This document shows positions 11,501-17,977 of a stretch of 64,000 bases of DNA, piece after piece. How positions within the stretch are numbered: position 1 is the first letter of the stretch; the number at the start of each line of letters is the position of its first letter. A program made the translations under genes and the position numbers. The notes under the pieces were generated by a model. The model was not told where the DNA came from and ran no database searches. It saw only the letters and a program-made list of their open reading frames with translations. The stretch comes from a virus, in the IMG/VR virus record IMGVR_UViG_3300023109_000011, positions 34,113-98,112 of that record; one strand, 5' to 3'.

Positions 11501-14474
11501 TGTAAGTATCAATAGCAAGAGCTGACAATTGTGATGTGCCAGCAAAGTCACCATAATAAAGAGTATCGTTTTGATCGTAGAAAGCAGGTGAACGCATTTG
11601 GTTATTTGCTAAGACATAACCATTTTGAACTCTTAATCTTTCTGCACCACCTGTAACAACTGCAAATTGGTCAGCTGCTGGGAAATGAATGTAAGTATTA
11701 GTATCTCCATCGTGAATAATCTCACCAACTAAACTAATATCATTTACACGAGATGTACTCGCTGGATCCATGTAGTAAGTAGCATTGCTACTATCGTAAT
11801 ATCTTCCAGCATATAGATTTGGGAAAATACCATCAAGACTTGAAGTGACGTAAGTCGTATCAATTAAAAGTCTTTCAGTACCATCAGTTGCAAATCGTAT
11901 ATTATTATTCGATGGGAATCCGAGATAGGTAGTTGTATTACCACGATGTCTTACATAATCATCAATGTCTACAGTATTTAATTGTGAGTCACCAGCAGGG
12001 TCTGCAAAATAATTAGTATCATCAGCATCAACAAATCTCGCTGCAGTAACATCGCCTGTAAATGTACCACTACCACCTGAAACGTCTCCACCAAAGTCAC
12101 CATCACCAGTAACATCAAGGTCACCGGTAATATCTACACCAGCATCATTAACTTCTAATCTTTGAGCACCACCGGTTTGAACTTCCCAACGATTTGCGCC
12201 TGGGAAATTAAGGAACGTGTCGGTATCACCATCGTGAACAACGGTTCCTGTCATTGTAATTGTATTTACGCGAGAGCCAGAAGCTGGATCTAAATAGAAG
12301 GTAGCATCGTTGCCATCGTAGAAAATAGGTGCTGTAACACTTACCGTTGAATCAAATGCTACTTTAGCTGATATGCTTGCGTTACTAATATACAAACGCT
12401 CAGCACCACCAGTGGCTAATCGTATTTGATCAGCACCAACAAACCCGAAGTAAGTATCCGTATCGCCATTGTGACGAATATAAGAATCAAGGTCAATTTG
12501 ACTCATTACGGAGGTACCATGGAAGTCTCCGTAATAGTTGTTATCGTTTGAATCGTAGAAGACTGGTGCATAAACATTTACAGTAAAGTCTGCACTATTA
12601 TTATCTACACTGTATCGAAGAGTACCGCCGGTGTATACTCCGAAAGTATCAGCAGATGGGAATGTAATATAAGTGTCTGCATCACCGTTGTGACTAATAG
12701 AACCTTCCAATGCGATTCCATTAATTACAGATGTACCAGCAAAATCTCCATAGAAGCTACGATTATCTGAATCATAGTAAACAGGTGCTTGTACTTCTGT
12801 AAGTGCAGTGATGTAATCACCGGTGATACTATTTGAAGCACTCAGATTCGTTACAAATATTCCACTGGTGTTTGCAGTTAATTGAGTAGAGCCACCAGCA
12901 TCTACACCAATAGAGTCAGCACCAAATGTGACCTTTGTATCGACATCATTGTTATGAATGATAGCATCGTTAACAACGAGATTAGGAACATACGTATCAA
13001 GGTTAGCTAAGACTCTTGTGTTGTTAATATCTAACTGTGTATTTCCACCAGTCTGTAAAAGAATATTGTCTGTTTCAAAACTTAATCTTGTATCTGTATC
13101 GCCGTTATGGAAAAGATTATCATCAATTCCAATAGCGTGCATTGTTGAATCTGCATTTGGATTTACCACATAACTATTATTGTCTGCATCTATAAATCGT
13201 TGACCAATAACATCTGTTCCAGCCGATACAGTAGTACCAGCCGATACAGTAGTACCAGCTGTTACTGAACCGAGTGTTGCTTCAATATTACCGGCCGAAG
13301 CTGTAATGTTACCCGCGGTTGCGGTTATGTCTACACCTGCAGTTACATCAGTCGTAGCAATTACGTCCCGACCTGCGCTTACGTCTCGCCCTACAACCCA
13401 GTCATCATCACTGGTCGATCGAGCTGCATAGTTAAACGATGCATTTAAGAAACCAATAGTACCAGTTGTTGAGTATATTGCTCGATCTTGTCCAGATCCA
13501 TTAAATACGATCTGCGCAGGACCACCATCATCCCCGATAGTAAGGTCGCCTTCAATGGTTATATTACCTGTGGCTGTATCATCTGCGTCACTACGAAGGA
13601 ACTGAGAGGCTTCTAAGCCATCGACAGTGTCTGCATCAAAGCCATTTCCTGAGCCTTCATCAGCAGTCGTAATGATTCGACCTAAGTCTAGAAGCGAGCC
13701 GTTTCCTGCAAGCGAAATAAGTTTCCAGTAATCTGTACTCTCGTCCCATAGAATTTTTGGATTGTTTAAAGTACCACGCTCAATTTCAATACCACTATTT
13801 TCTGATGGGCTTGAACCTGTGTAATTACTATTAAGAGTAATAATATTATCAGCAAGTAAAATTTCTTCTGTATTAACAGTAGTTGTTGTACCTGAAACAG
13901 TAAGGTTACCGCTGACCGTAAGACTCTGTTGAATGGTATAGTTACCAGCCATGATGTCATCGACATCAGAACGAACGAGTTGAATTCCTTCAAGACCATC
14001 AACAGTATCTGCATCAAACCCATTTCCTGAGCCTTCATCAGCAGTTGTAATAATACGATTGTTATCAATGGTGGTGGTTGCTAATCCGTAGAATCGGTTA
14101 CCCGAAGAACTGATTGCAAGCCGAGGAGAGTTGTTATAGAGTATACGAACACCAGGTGTGGAGTCGTAGAATATGATTCCGTTGTTTTGCTGAGAGTTGA
14201 CAAGTTTATAGTCGCCTGTACCCGAGTTGAGAATCTGGAGTGAATCAGAGTCTCCTACAAATTCTGCGATAGGTGGGGAAAACAAACTGCCGGCACTATT
14301 AGTAACTTTTAATGATGGAGTGCTAAAATCGTTTTGATCGATTACCACTTCACCCGAGAACTTAGATTCTCCAGTTACCTGTAGTTTTTGCCCGTTGTCG
14401 GTGGTTGTTCCAATGACAACGTTTTGCGACGTTTGTAGTCCATTTTTGACTATAAACTTTTTATCATTTGCCAT
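2520..14474 (-). CDS. Giant tail fibre protein (3984 aa) with S74 intramolecular chaperone tail
   Basis: The ATG at 14474 is preferred over a GTG three codons upstream (14483), because the GGGGAG ribosome site is about 10 bases before the ATG and only one base before the GTG. The N-terminus (MANDKKFIVKNGLQTSQNVV) resembles other marine T4-like fibres. Next come 'VDGLExxQxLRSDxDD' units and an 'EILLADNIITLNSN' module shared with the 1142-residue fibre. About 26 copies of a unit resembling AP(I/V)FYDSNDTxYYxDPxxxSR fill most of the rest. One segment of about 130 residues is duplicated near the C-terminus. The tail SSDERLKENI (from about residue 3860) with IGLIAQEVQEVIPEV is the Peptidase_S74 chaperone of endosialidase, which trimerises the fibre and usually cuts itself off near the Ser-Asp. 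A terminal coiled coil follows. The role is probably a host-binding fibre, secreted by no signal but assembled on the virion. Confidence 0.93.
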   Translation of the reverse strand: MANDKKFIVKNGLQTSQNVVIGTTTDNGQKLQVTGESKFSGEVVIDQNDFSTPSLKVTNSAGSLFSPPIAEFVGDSDSLQILNSGTGDYKLVNSQQNNGIIFYDSTPGVRILYNNSPRLAISSSGNRFYGLATTTIDNNRIITTADEGSGNGFDADTVDGLEGIQLVRSDVDDIMAGNYTIQQSLTVSGNLTVSGTTTTVNTEEILLADNIITLNSNYTGSSPSENSGIEIERGTLNNPKILWDESTDYWKLISLAGNGSLLDLGRIITTADEGSGNGFDADTVDGLEASQFLRSDADDTATGNITIEGDLTIGDDGGPAQIVFNGSGQDRAIYSTTGTIGFLNASFNYAARSTSDDDWVVGRDVSAGRDVIATTDVTAGVDITATAGNITASAGNIEATLGSVTAGTTVSAGTTVSAGTDVIGQRFIDADNNSYVVNPNADSTMHAIGIDDNLFHNGDTDTRLSFETDNILLQTGGNTQLDINNTRVLANLDTYVPNLVVNDAIIHNNDVDTKVTFGADSIGVDAGGSTQLTANTSGIFVTNLSASNSITGDYITALTEVQAPVYYDSDNRSFYGDFAGTSVINGIALEGSISHNGDADTYITFPSADTFGVYTGGTLRYSVDNNSADFTVNVYAPVFYDSNDNNYYGDFHGTSVMSQIDLDSYIRHNGDTDTYFGFVGADQIRLATGGAERLYISNASISAKVAFDSTVSVTAPIFYDGNDATFYLDPASGSRVNTITMTGTVVHDGDTDTFLNFPGANRWEVQTGGAQRLEVNDAGVDITGDLDVTGDGDFGGDVSGGSGTFTGDVTAARFVDADDTNYFADPAGDSQLNTVDIDDYVRHRGNTTTYLGFPSNNNIRFATDGTERLLIDTTYVTSSLDGIFPNLYAGRYYDSSNATYYMDPASTSRVNDISLVGEIIHDGDTNTYIHFPAADQFAVVTGGAERLRVQNGYVLANNQMRSPAFYDQNDTLYYGDFAGTSQLSALAIDTYMRHRGDTTTYLGFDADDSITFVTDNVERVNITNTNTTVFSDLLANRFVDRSDGAYFVDPASTDTAATLNGKVLIGNVSDAARWDDSTGNGGISLMNHGSYASGQNTTVGISGNSAGGYALMYMNIIDASANPYANGNRYINFYHDGANGTQFRGDSSGNFYIVPPAGTTAGFWDTGGGEILVAEETNNNVIVGGSSVTYTSMDNTPLVGSITNSKLHVNGGIQLNGNDDAIVFGRGTSSFLKDEELGFGWGGGWYMTDATYLRVRNNKALYSTGSAYFSIVYDSDDVNYYGDFAGTSQMNRIDIDDYIRHRGDTNTFFGFEANDTFRIWTNGTQRFNIDNNSADFAVNVYAPRYYDSNSTAYYIEPGDGAKLLGNFEFASSSTGTGYSTASIELRESNYTATGAATPPYLGFHWGGVVASNIAIESDGTIAIRNNPGTGYEKFKSSQITTQVFYDMDDTTYRLNPNGSGLADNRLNRLTISNGSYGLLNGHNDEYHGIIFRGYPTNATTGYALLDRISFMEYGGDFRFYRKNGSALTELAIINTDYLSHYSDVRAPIFYDSNNTAYYGDFASRSVLNQLTVGSTSSIVTNATLDIAGPVAVRGATNIYFGVSTTNYGSWQSRLYNRTSGTLASDAQEFEWGNVGYGSGAARMFFTAASGILQVTGDMRAPLFYDRNDTNYFVDPNSTSRLATLRTNRIYFAYDNSTDTYMDWPGGNYGSMSVHGSGKGGWQGYSIADRFVFMSSSADEAGIYNDIDNEWMTIWRRGGSTELHFNGTKQAETENGYFLANNQMRAPIYYDSNDTNYYGNFASGNTSTAVRVNGIYDRLGFQTSGNGSNNVLLRAQDYTHWIWQTASNWGIFWAGNDNPAYSHFSTSNPNEIVFVGSGQLRASIDLDNGNAHFIGNVSAGNFLLNGGNENIGLIKSYGSGGADLVLFDATEYFDKRVIKPMADNESALTGTTSEFVRTTDGPFAGSYVLQSAAYRTFYSDYIPVAPGEEIYGEISHKLISGSGGLLYYGIERFDSQKRAIAGNTGTTYFVSGGSNFTNTSWQTQRGHTTIPSSHTPYNGSDGGGCYYVRIRILMNYNAGGALRQYGGIMLKRRNAESNLLADDIRALDRIDAQGIIESAASVRAPIFYDTDDTAYYTNPHAESRINSMRTAGQVVIGGTFQNNPYSSTTGARLMFGGGDSNAAGNYFIGTNMENYGGNYTKLDLRWHTGIRMGAQAVYGGTRFYNNEDLSSLLFSVGRGDTHTRVESSNLYVMAGDARAQIFYDIQDTAYYANPNATSRFLQQRIVHRLHIGDETNLYNGILEGSALNRPDLVIKGQYPQLNLMSTQISNGTHGPTLRFAAYDSANASSGNFKHWVIGIAGTNATSLHFGYSPNQTNPHYGIGRGWSSGNNVSIMWIQNDRQVYTENSFRAPIFYDRNNTNYYIHGDNTSELYDLRLRGNYVRTYRHSGSDFTLGTLVSTSIPATATSGASFVLEATGKSYSGDPPFSFTAQGYLYYDTIINYSGQHFGKPGFADMQVFQYNGTLHFWWPRVSYWNSFSVHVRDAGGDDRNLVTNITNSSLPGGRTKERTIVMKVTATYNQNINTGDMYAKRYYDSDNTNYYADPNSTSRMNTLSVDRINYLGGAPAYFYTSSGNLRGYIRATESDDSHFEFATSGNEDIIFRDGGFGGSWNQIIRGNGQVLISGRLDVPIMYDYNDSAYYTDPRSNTRLNTLEVVSTLTSNGQFYANDPTDYWSTSISGLTNAPISTRNRDYNVGGTSRYLPLTHQTALYSSGYRTHVNTGLYKYASGWGGGRSSWYAAIGGNDSYPTQAWYLAYDGYINNSLGYVSTFGSFRAPIFYDTNNTGRYLDPNGTSRLQRVEFYGRTQFIGREGDSGGSAAYAGGRLAEYMGNVAAEFHSGNDQPVSLYFRSGVNAPSDFGYITYDPDYDNTGENGAMVIGSENDGLGSSDYIRLQARTVIDSDSISSDNTTMLDVRYQNTTYSRINTDYLDHISDIRAPIFYDRDNTGYYGNFNSTSQFHYVLANNWFRAQGSTGFYFQDYGKGMWAPEAGGNSYGNVTTYNTGRNGWSGWGIGSRHVFMSTGGDNVGIHDNSRGWIYYWNGSYNEFTYGYTVMRGSARAPLFYDLDDTGYRWNGASDNSSRFRGVDNLTMAFQALSGQTRSSAEYYKARPRITGDTNYWTGAMGWSRVDMNTVADWGSGFIDSWSNPGNQPSGTSHWVGMQAYHYTNGSARYGWQMVGGPVTNLRFRSTWSSFRTWRTIPVMGENSNNTGGLYADIFYDSNNSNYFCDPAGRSRLSSIDYGNSGYYLHGGSWGWRHQTPYGYIEFGPANGSHAHIYTDRSNFYFNVNEMYMNGRAILKENYWNGSKYFGSDGAIYGTIFYDSNNSGYYIDPASGHSTRFEGVNNRTMAWINQPGHTRNSGEYYRARPRITSDTNYWTGAMGWGTQDMNVVSTWGSGFIDSWSNPGNQPSGTSHWVGIQSYHYRSSNTSGYGWQMVGGPITNLRFRSAWGGWRTWRTIPVLDENNGNGGSMYAGRYYDTNNTGYYIDPASTSIINTTNQNGYHTFNNYGLGVTGTYTSTRLQLVFAMGSSYRPNSAGTSAANMYGIGWSHPNAGGLGGANQLNDHGMLIINNGSFRAAISSRAVFSSDVRTPIYYDWNDTGYYLDPNSTSNSALRIRGGTLHGPNPSWGQYLYVGGNGHWTGSYASVATTNGNLHLDSRSGYSTYINWYVGGTMYVNATVQDNGLRYYRSNTAMLIDIRGTENTSRMGRITLNDGVVLRSPDGNYGSFCVDGASRGGYEGFSIGDRVVMMHNNGGVAGMYNDVNNEWMMRFDLNSYCILYHDGSEKLRTRTNGIQAQGFFYSSDERLKENIVTIENAVDKVKKLRGVEYNWKDSGDKDIGLIAQEVQEVIPEVVVVQDTSDNTSDDPNAPASKPAHNDGIEDVLSIEYGHLVGLLVEAVKEQQEQIDSQANQIEELKGMVQQLLKG
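3495..13200 (-). repeat. About 26 copies of a 'FYDSNDTxYYxDP' unit in the giant fibre
   Basis: The coding units share a core like AP(I/V)FYD(S/R/T)N(D/N)TxYYxDPxxxSRxN. In the first third of the gene they alternate with 'HNGDTDTYxxFPxADxFxxxTGGxERL' segments; later the spacers vary in length and sequence. The copies are diverged at the DNA level. Two more units occur in the 1376-residue fibre. Confidence 0.85.
3890..5075 (-). repeat. Duplicated ~130-residue segment in the giant fibre
   Basis: Copy A (about 4655-5075) and copy B (about 3890-4295) both encode 'RPRITxDTNYWTGAMGW', 'WGSGFIDSWSNPGNQPSGTS' and 'YGWQMVGGPxTNLRFRS.W...RTWRTIPV'. Long stretches are nearly identical in DNA, for example the part that encodes SNPGNQPSGTSHWVG, which points to a recent duplication or gene conversion. 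Confidence 0.85.
13221..13256 (-). repeat. Two tandem 18-base repeats
   Basis: AGCCGATACAGTAGTACC occurs twice in direct succession (plus-strand reading), encoding the repeated Gly-Thr-Thr-Val-Ser-Ala of the giant fibre N-terminal third. It lies in a stretch of low-complexity 'DVTAG / ITASAGN' units. Confidence 0.9.
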
Positions 14475-14514
14475 ACGGTTCACTCTCCCCAGATTGGCGG
14501 TTTAAATTATTCAA

Positions 14515-17500
14515 TTAATCTTTAATAAGCGTTGCGGCTATTTTGTAATCCGTTGCAGTTGTTGATGTCGCTGATACTGACAGTTCTACATTTCCTCCTG
14601 CTATTCCAACATCATAATTTGCTAAAGAGTTGTTAGTATATATTGTAGCAAACTCAGTAGCAGATGCGGTTGTATCATTATGCACCACTAACAACTTGGT
14701 GACATGTCTATTTATCCCTTGAGTAGCTGTGATCACGAGCTCAGCTGAATTATAAGTTGCGTAATCAAAATCAAATATAACAGTGCTACTTGTTGATGAA
14801 GTACTACCTGATCCTGAAGTATGAGTTACATGATCAGTTACAACGTTGTTTGCTATGAGATCTGGAACCGTAAGGTTACCAGTCATAGTGTCACCGACAA
14901 GGTTTACATATCTCGCATCAGCAATTGCGATCGTAATTACAGAAAGATTACCTTTCGTGTATCCTTGTACGTGACCAAACTTATCGAAAGTAAAGCTTGA
15001 AATTACCTCAGCCTGACCAAGATCAAGTAAGCCGGTATTTGCAGCACCGGCTGATGTGGCGTGACTAATAGTAACGTTAGAGGTAAGTTGACCTCCTCCT
15101 ACTAATCCCTCACCAGCAATTACATGTACATCACTACCTACAGTGTTATTTAAGAAACCATCAATTTCAGTTTCTGTATAGTATCTATTATCGAGCTGGC
15201 CAGCATCTAATTCTGTTTCAGTATAATAAAGATCATTTAATTGACCGGCGTCTAATTCAGTTTCAGTATAATATCTTAAGTCTAAATCTGTAGATGCAAC
15301 CGTTTGAACATGACCAAATGTATCGAATGTGATATCTTGTAGTACATTACCATCAGCGTTATCTACATCAGAAACTGAAGATGTATCATCGTGGTCAATT
15401 GTAATTGATCCATTAGCAGATTGGTTTAGATTAAACGATCCTCCACCCGCAATAGCATTTCCAGCAGTAATTGTTACTGTTGCATTACTTACATTATTTG
15501 CTGCTTGGGCCGATGCTGCATTAATAATGTCGAGAGCATGTTGACCATCAAGTAAATCAGCATCTAAAGTTGAGCCGACACCGTCTGCATCTAAAATAAC
15601 TTGGAATATTTCTGTATTCGATAAGCTGACATCAGCACCAACCTCGATACCGTCGAGTTTAGTACCATCAACCGAAACATCGCGACCATCAACAGTTCCA
15701 GTAATTGTAATATTACCAGTAACTCCGATGTTACCTGTTGAAATACCATCATTGAATACAGAAATATTTGTATCAAACTGTGTACCGTCACCAGTAATAA
15801 TTTGATATGTATTGTTAGCATTATACCAAGCGGTTGAGTCGATACCAGCAACGGCTGCTGTATTTGCTACTGTAATACGACCATCATCATCGATGGTAAC
15901 AATAGGAATCGATGTTGCACTACCATAAGTGCCTGCCACAACTCCTGTGTCTTCGAGCTCAGTGGCAATACTAATTGATCCATTAGCAAGATCAGTAAGT
16001 GTAGTTGTACCAGTACCTGTAACTTTACCAGTAAGTGCTAGGTCAATTGTTGGATCGGGCAGATTTGTAAAGTTAGGAAAGTCAAGATAGAATGTACCTT
16101 CTTGACCATCAAGTAAATCAGCGTCTAAACCTGAGCCAGCACCATCAACGTCTTTAACAGCTTCAAGTATATCTGTATTCGATCGATCAGGTGGAATGTT
16201 TGTAAAGTTATTATAGTCGAGATAGTATGTACCTTCTTGACCATCGAGTAAATCAGCATCAAGTAATGTACCTGTGCCATCAACAGTAAGAAGAGCTGAA
16301 AGTATTTCAGCCGGAGTTTGGTCTGCGGTTGCTCCTGGCTCGATACCATCAAGTTTTGTACCATCAGCTCCAACGTCGCGACCATCAACAGTTCCTGTGA
16401 CTGTAATATCACCAGTAACATCGACACCTGCACCAAAGTTGACATTTAAATCAAAGTCTGATATAATAGTATCAAACTGAGATCCGTCACCTGTATTGAT
16501 TTGGAATGTATTATTTGCAGAATACCAATCAGTTGAATCTACACCTTTTACAGCACCAGTGCCAACATTAGTTAATCGACCATCTTCATCAACCGTTATA
16601 ATTGGTATAGCAGAAGCTGAACCATATTGACCTGCTGTAACTGCAGTGTTTGCAAGCTCTGTTGTAATGCTAATCGATCCATTACCAAGATCTGTAAGAG
16701 TAGCACTACCTGTACCAGTAACTTTACCTGATAAAGTAACATCAACTACAGGATCAGGCAAATTCGTAAAGTTAGGGAAGTCAAGATAGTGAGTGCTGTC
16801 TTGTCCATCAAGTAGGTCGGCATCGAGTCCAGAGCCTGAACCATCAACAGCTTTAACAGCTTCGAGGATTTCAGTATTCGACATGTCGGCTGTTGCGCCG
16901 GATTCAATAGCATCAAGCTTTTGACCATCTGCTAATATGTCACGACCATCAACAGTACCAGTAACCGTAACATTGCCTGTTACATCAATGCCTGCACCGA
17001 AGTCTACGTTTAAATCGAATTGAGATATTTGCTCATCAAAGGAAGAGCCATCAACTGTGTTAATTTGGAAAGTATTATTTGCGGTGTACCATGCTGTATC
17101 AGACACACCTGCTACATCTACATCTGCTGCTGCAGTTAATCGACCGTCTTCATCGACAGTAAATGTTGGAATCTGAGAAGCTGAACCGTAAGAGCCTGCG
17201 GTAACTGTAGTATTTGCTAGTTCAGCAGCAATGTTAATTGTGCCATCAGCAAGGTCGGTTAAAGTGGTCGTCCCTGAACCAGTTACTTTCCCCGTAATAT
17301 TAACATCAATTGTTGGATCAGGTTTGTTTGTAAAATTAGGAAAATCTAAATAATGCGAACCTTCCTGTCCGTCCAACAGATCAGCGTCAAAGCCATTCCC
17401 AGCACCAGCATCGCTTGTAGTAATGATCCGCCCTGTTGTTCCACCCGAAGCAATTTCCCAATAACCATTTGCTTCATTCCATTGTAGAACAACATTTGAT

Positions 17501-17943
17501 TCTGTACCACGCTCAACTTCGAGACCAGCATCTTGACTAGGAGTGCCGGTTTCATTTGAGTTAAGAGTTATCTTATTGTCAGCAAGTAGAATCTCTTCTG
17601 TGCTAACGGTGGTGGTATTACCAGTAACTGTAAGATCGCCCGTAATCGTAAGACTACCATCGAAGATATCATCTTCATCCGAGCGTAAGAATTGTAAGGA
17701 GTCAAGTCCATCAAAGAGATCGGCATCTAAACCTGAGTTTGCCCCGTCAACGGTTTTAATTAAATCAAGAAGATCTTGAGGGTCAGCACTAAACTCGACA
17801 ATGGATTGAATTCCACCGACGTCCTGTTTAATGAAGATTTTGCCATCGACCGTGTTGATAGCAAGTTCGCCTAACTCCAGCTGGGCTGTCGTCGGAATGC
17901 GACCTGCAACGGCGCTTCTTCTAAGCTTAATTAACGTTGACAT
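14515..17943 (-). CDS. Tail fibre-like virion protein with long internal repeats (1142 aa)
   Basis: The N-terminus STLIKLRRSAVAGRIPTTAQ with LELGELAINTVDGKIFIKQD is the common phage fibre or hyaluronidase-like start ('P...L..GELA.N..DGKLF.K'). An 'EILLADNKITLNSNETG' module follows, shared with the giant fibre. Three long repeats of about 140-145 residues then each run from 'LLDGQEGxxYLDFPNF' through 'TGKVTGxGTxTLTDL' and 'VDEDGRLT' to 'VDGRDxxxDGxKLDxIExGA', with one shortened copy between the second and third. Three tandem YYTETELDAGQL units follow, then a C-terminal beta-rich domain (ITATQGINRHVTKLLVVHND). There is no S74 tail, so this protein probably folds another way or is a connector. 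A ribosome site (AAGGGA) lies 8 bases before the ATG. It sits between two other fibre genes. Confidence 0.88.
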   Translation of the reverse strand: MSTLIKLRRSAVAGRIPTTAQLELGELAINTVDGKIFIKQDVGGIQSIVEFSADPQDLLDLIKTVDGANSGLDADLFDGLDSLQFLRSDEDDIFDGSLTITGDLTVTGNTTTVSTEEILLADNKITLNSNETGTPSQDAGLEVERGTESNVVLQWNEANGYWEIASGGTTGRIITTSDAGAGNGFDADLLDGQEGSHYLDFPNFTNKPDPTIDVNITGKVTGSGTTTLTDLADGTINIAAELANTTVTAGSYGSASQIPTFTVDEDGRLTAAADVDVAGVSDTAWYTANNTFQINTVDGSSFDEQISQFDLNVDFGAGIDVTGNVTVTGTVDGRDILADGQKLDAIESGATADMSNTEILEAVKAVDGSGSGLDADLLDGQDSTHYLDFPNFTNLPDPVVDVTLSGKVTGTGSATLTDLGNGSISITTELANTAVTAGQYGSASAIPIITVDEDGRLTNVGTGAVKGVDSTDWYSANNTFQINTGDGSQFDTIISDFDLNVNFGAGVDVTGDITVTGTVDGRDVGADGTKLDGIEPGATADQTPAEILSALLTVDGTGTLLDADLLDGQEGTYYLDYNNFTNIPPDRSNTDILEAVKDVDGAGSGLDADLLDGQEGTFYLDFPNFTNLPDPTIDLALTGKVTGTGTTTLTDLANGSISIATELEDTGVVAGTYGSATSIPIVTIDDDGRITVANTAAVAGIDSTAWYNANNTYQIITGDGTQFDTNISVFNDGISTGNIGVTGNITITGTVDGRDVSVDGTKLDGIEVGADVSLSNTEIFQVILDADGVGSTLDADLLDGQHALDIINAASAQAANNVSNATVTITAGNAIAGGGSFNLNQSANGSITIDHDDTSSVSDVDNADGNVLQDITFDTFGHVQTVASTDLDLRYYTETELDAGQLNDLYYTETELDAGQLDNRYYTETEIDGFLNNTVGSDVHVIAGEGLVGGGQLTSNVTISHATSAGAANTGLLDLGQAEVISSFTFDKFGHVQGYTKGNLSVITIAIADARYVNLVGDTMTGNLTVPDLIANNVVTDHVTHTSGSGSTSSTSSTVIFDFDYATYNSAELVITATQGINRHVTKLLVVHNDTTASATEFATIYTNNSLANYDVGIAGGNVELSVSATSTTATDYKIAATLIKD
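15157..15275 (-). repeat. Three tandem YYTETELDAGQL units
   Basis: Three successive copies, the last as YYTETEIDGFL, in the 1142-residue fibre. The 'YYT.TE.D' element is a common trimeric stalk motif of tail fibres. Confidence 0.8.
15680..17390 (-). repeat. Three long repeats (~140-145 residues) in the 1142-aa fibre
   Basis: Copies lie at about 16955-17390, 16390-16815 and 15680-16120. Each runs from 'LLDGQ' through 'YLDFPNFTN.PDP', 'VDEDGRLT' and 'W(Y)xANNT(F/Y)QI' to 'VDGRD'. A short partial copy (YLDYNNFTNIPPDRSNTDIL) sits between the second and third. Confidence 0.85.
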
Positions 17944-17977
17944 ATATATGTCCCTTTGTCACACCTATAAAGGCGAG

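Noticed and set aside
14475-14483. GTG at 14483 as start of the giant fibre
   Set aside because: It sits one base after the GGGGAG ribosome site, too near for initiation; the ATG at 14474 has proper spacing and gives the usual MAN... start.
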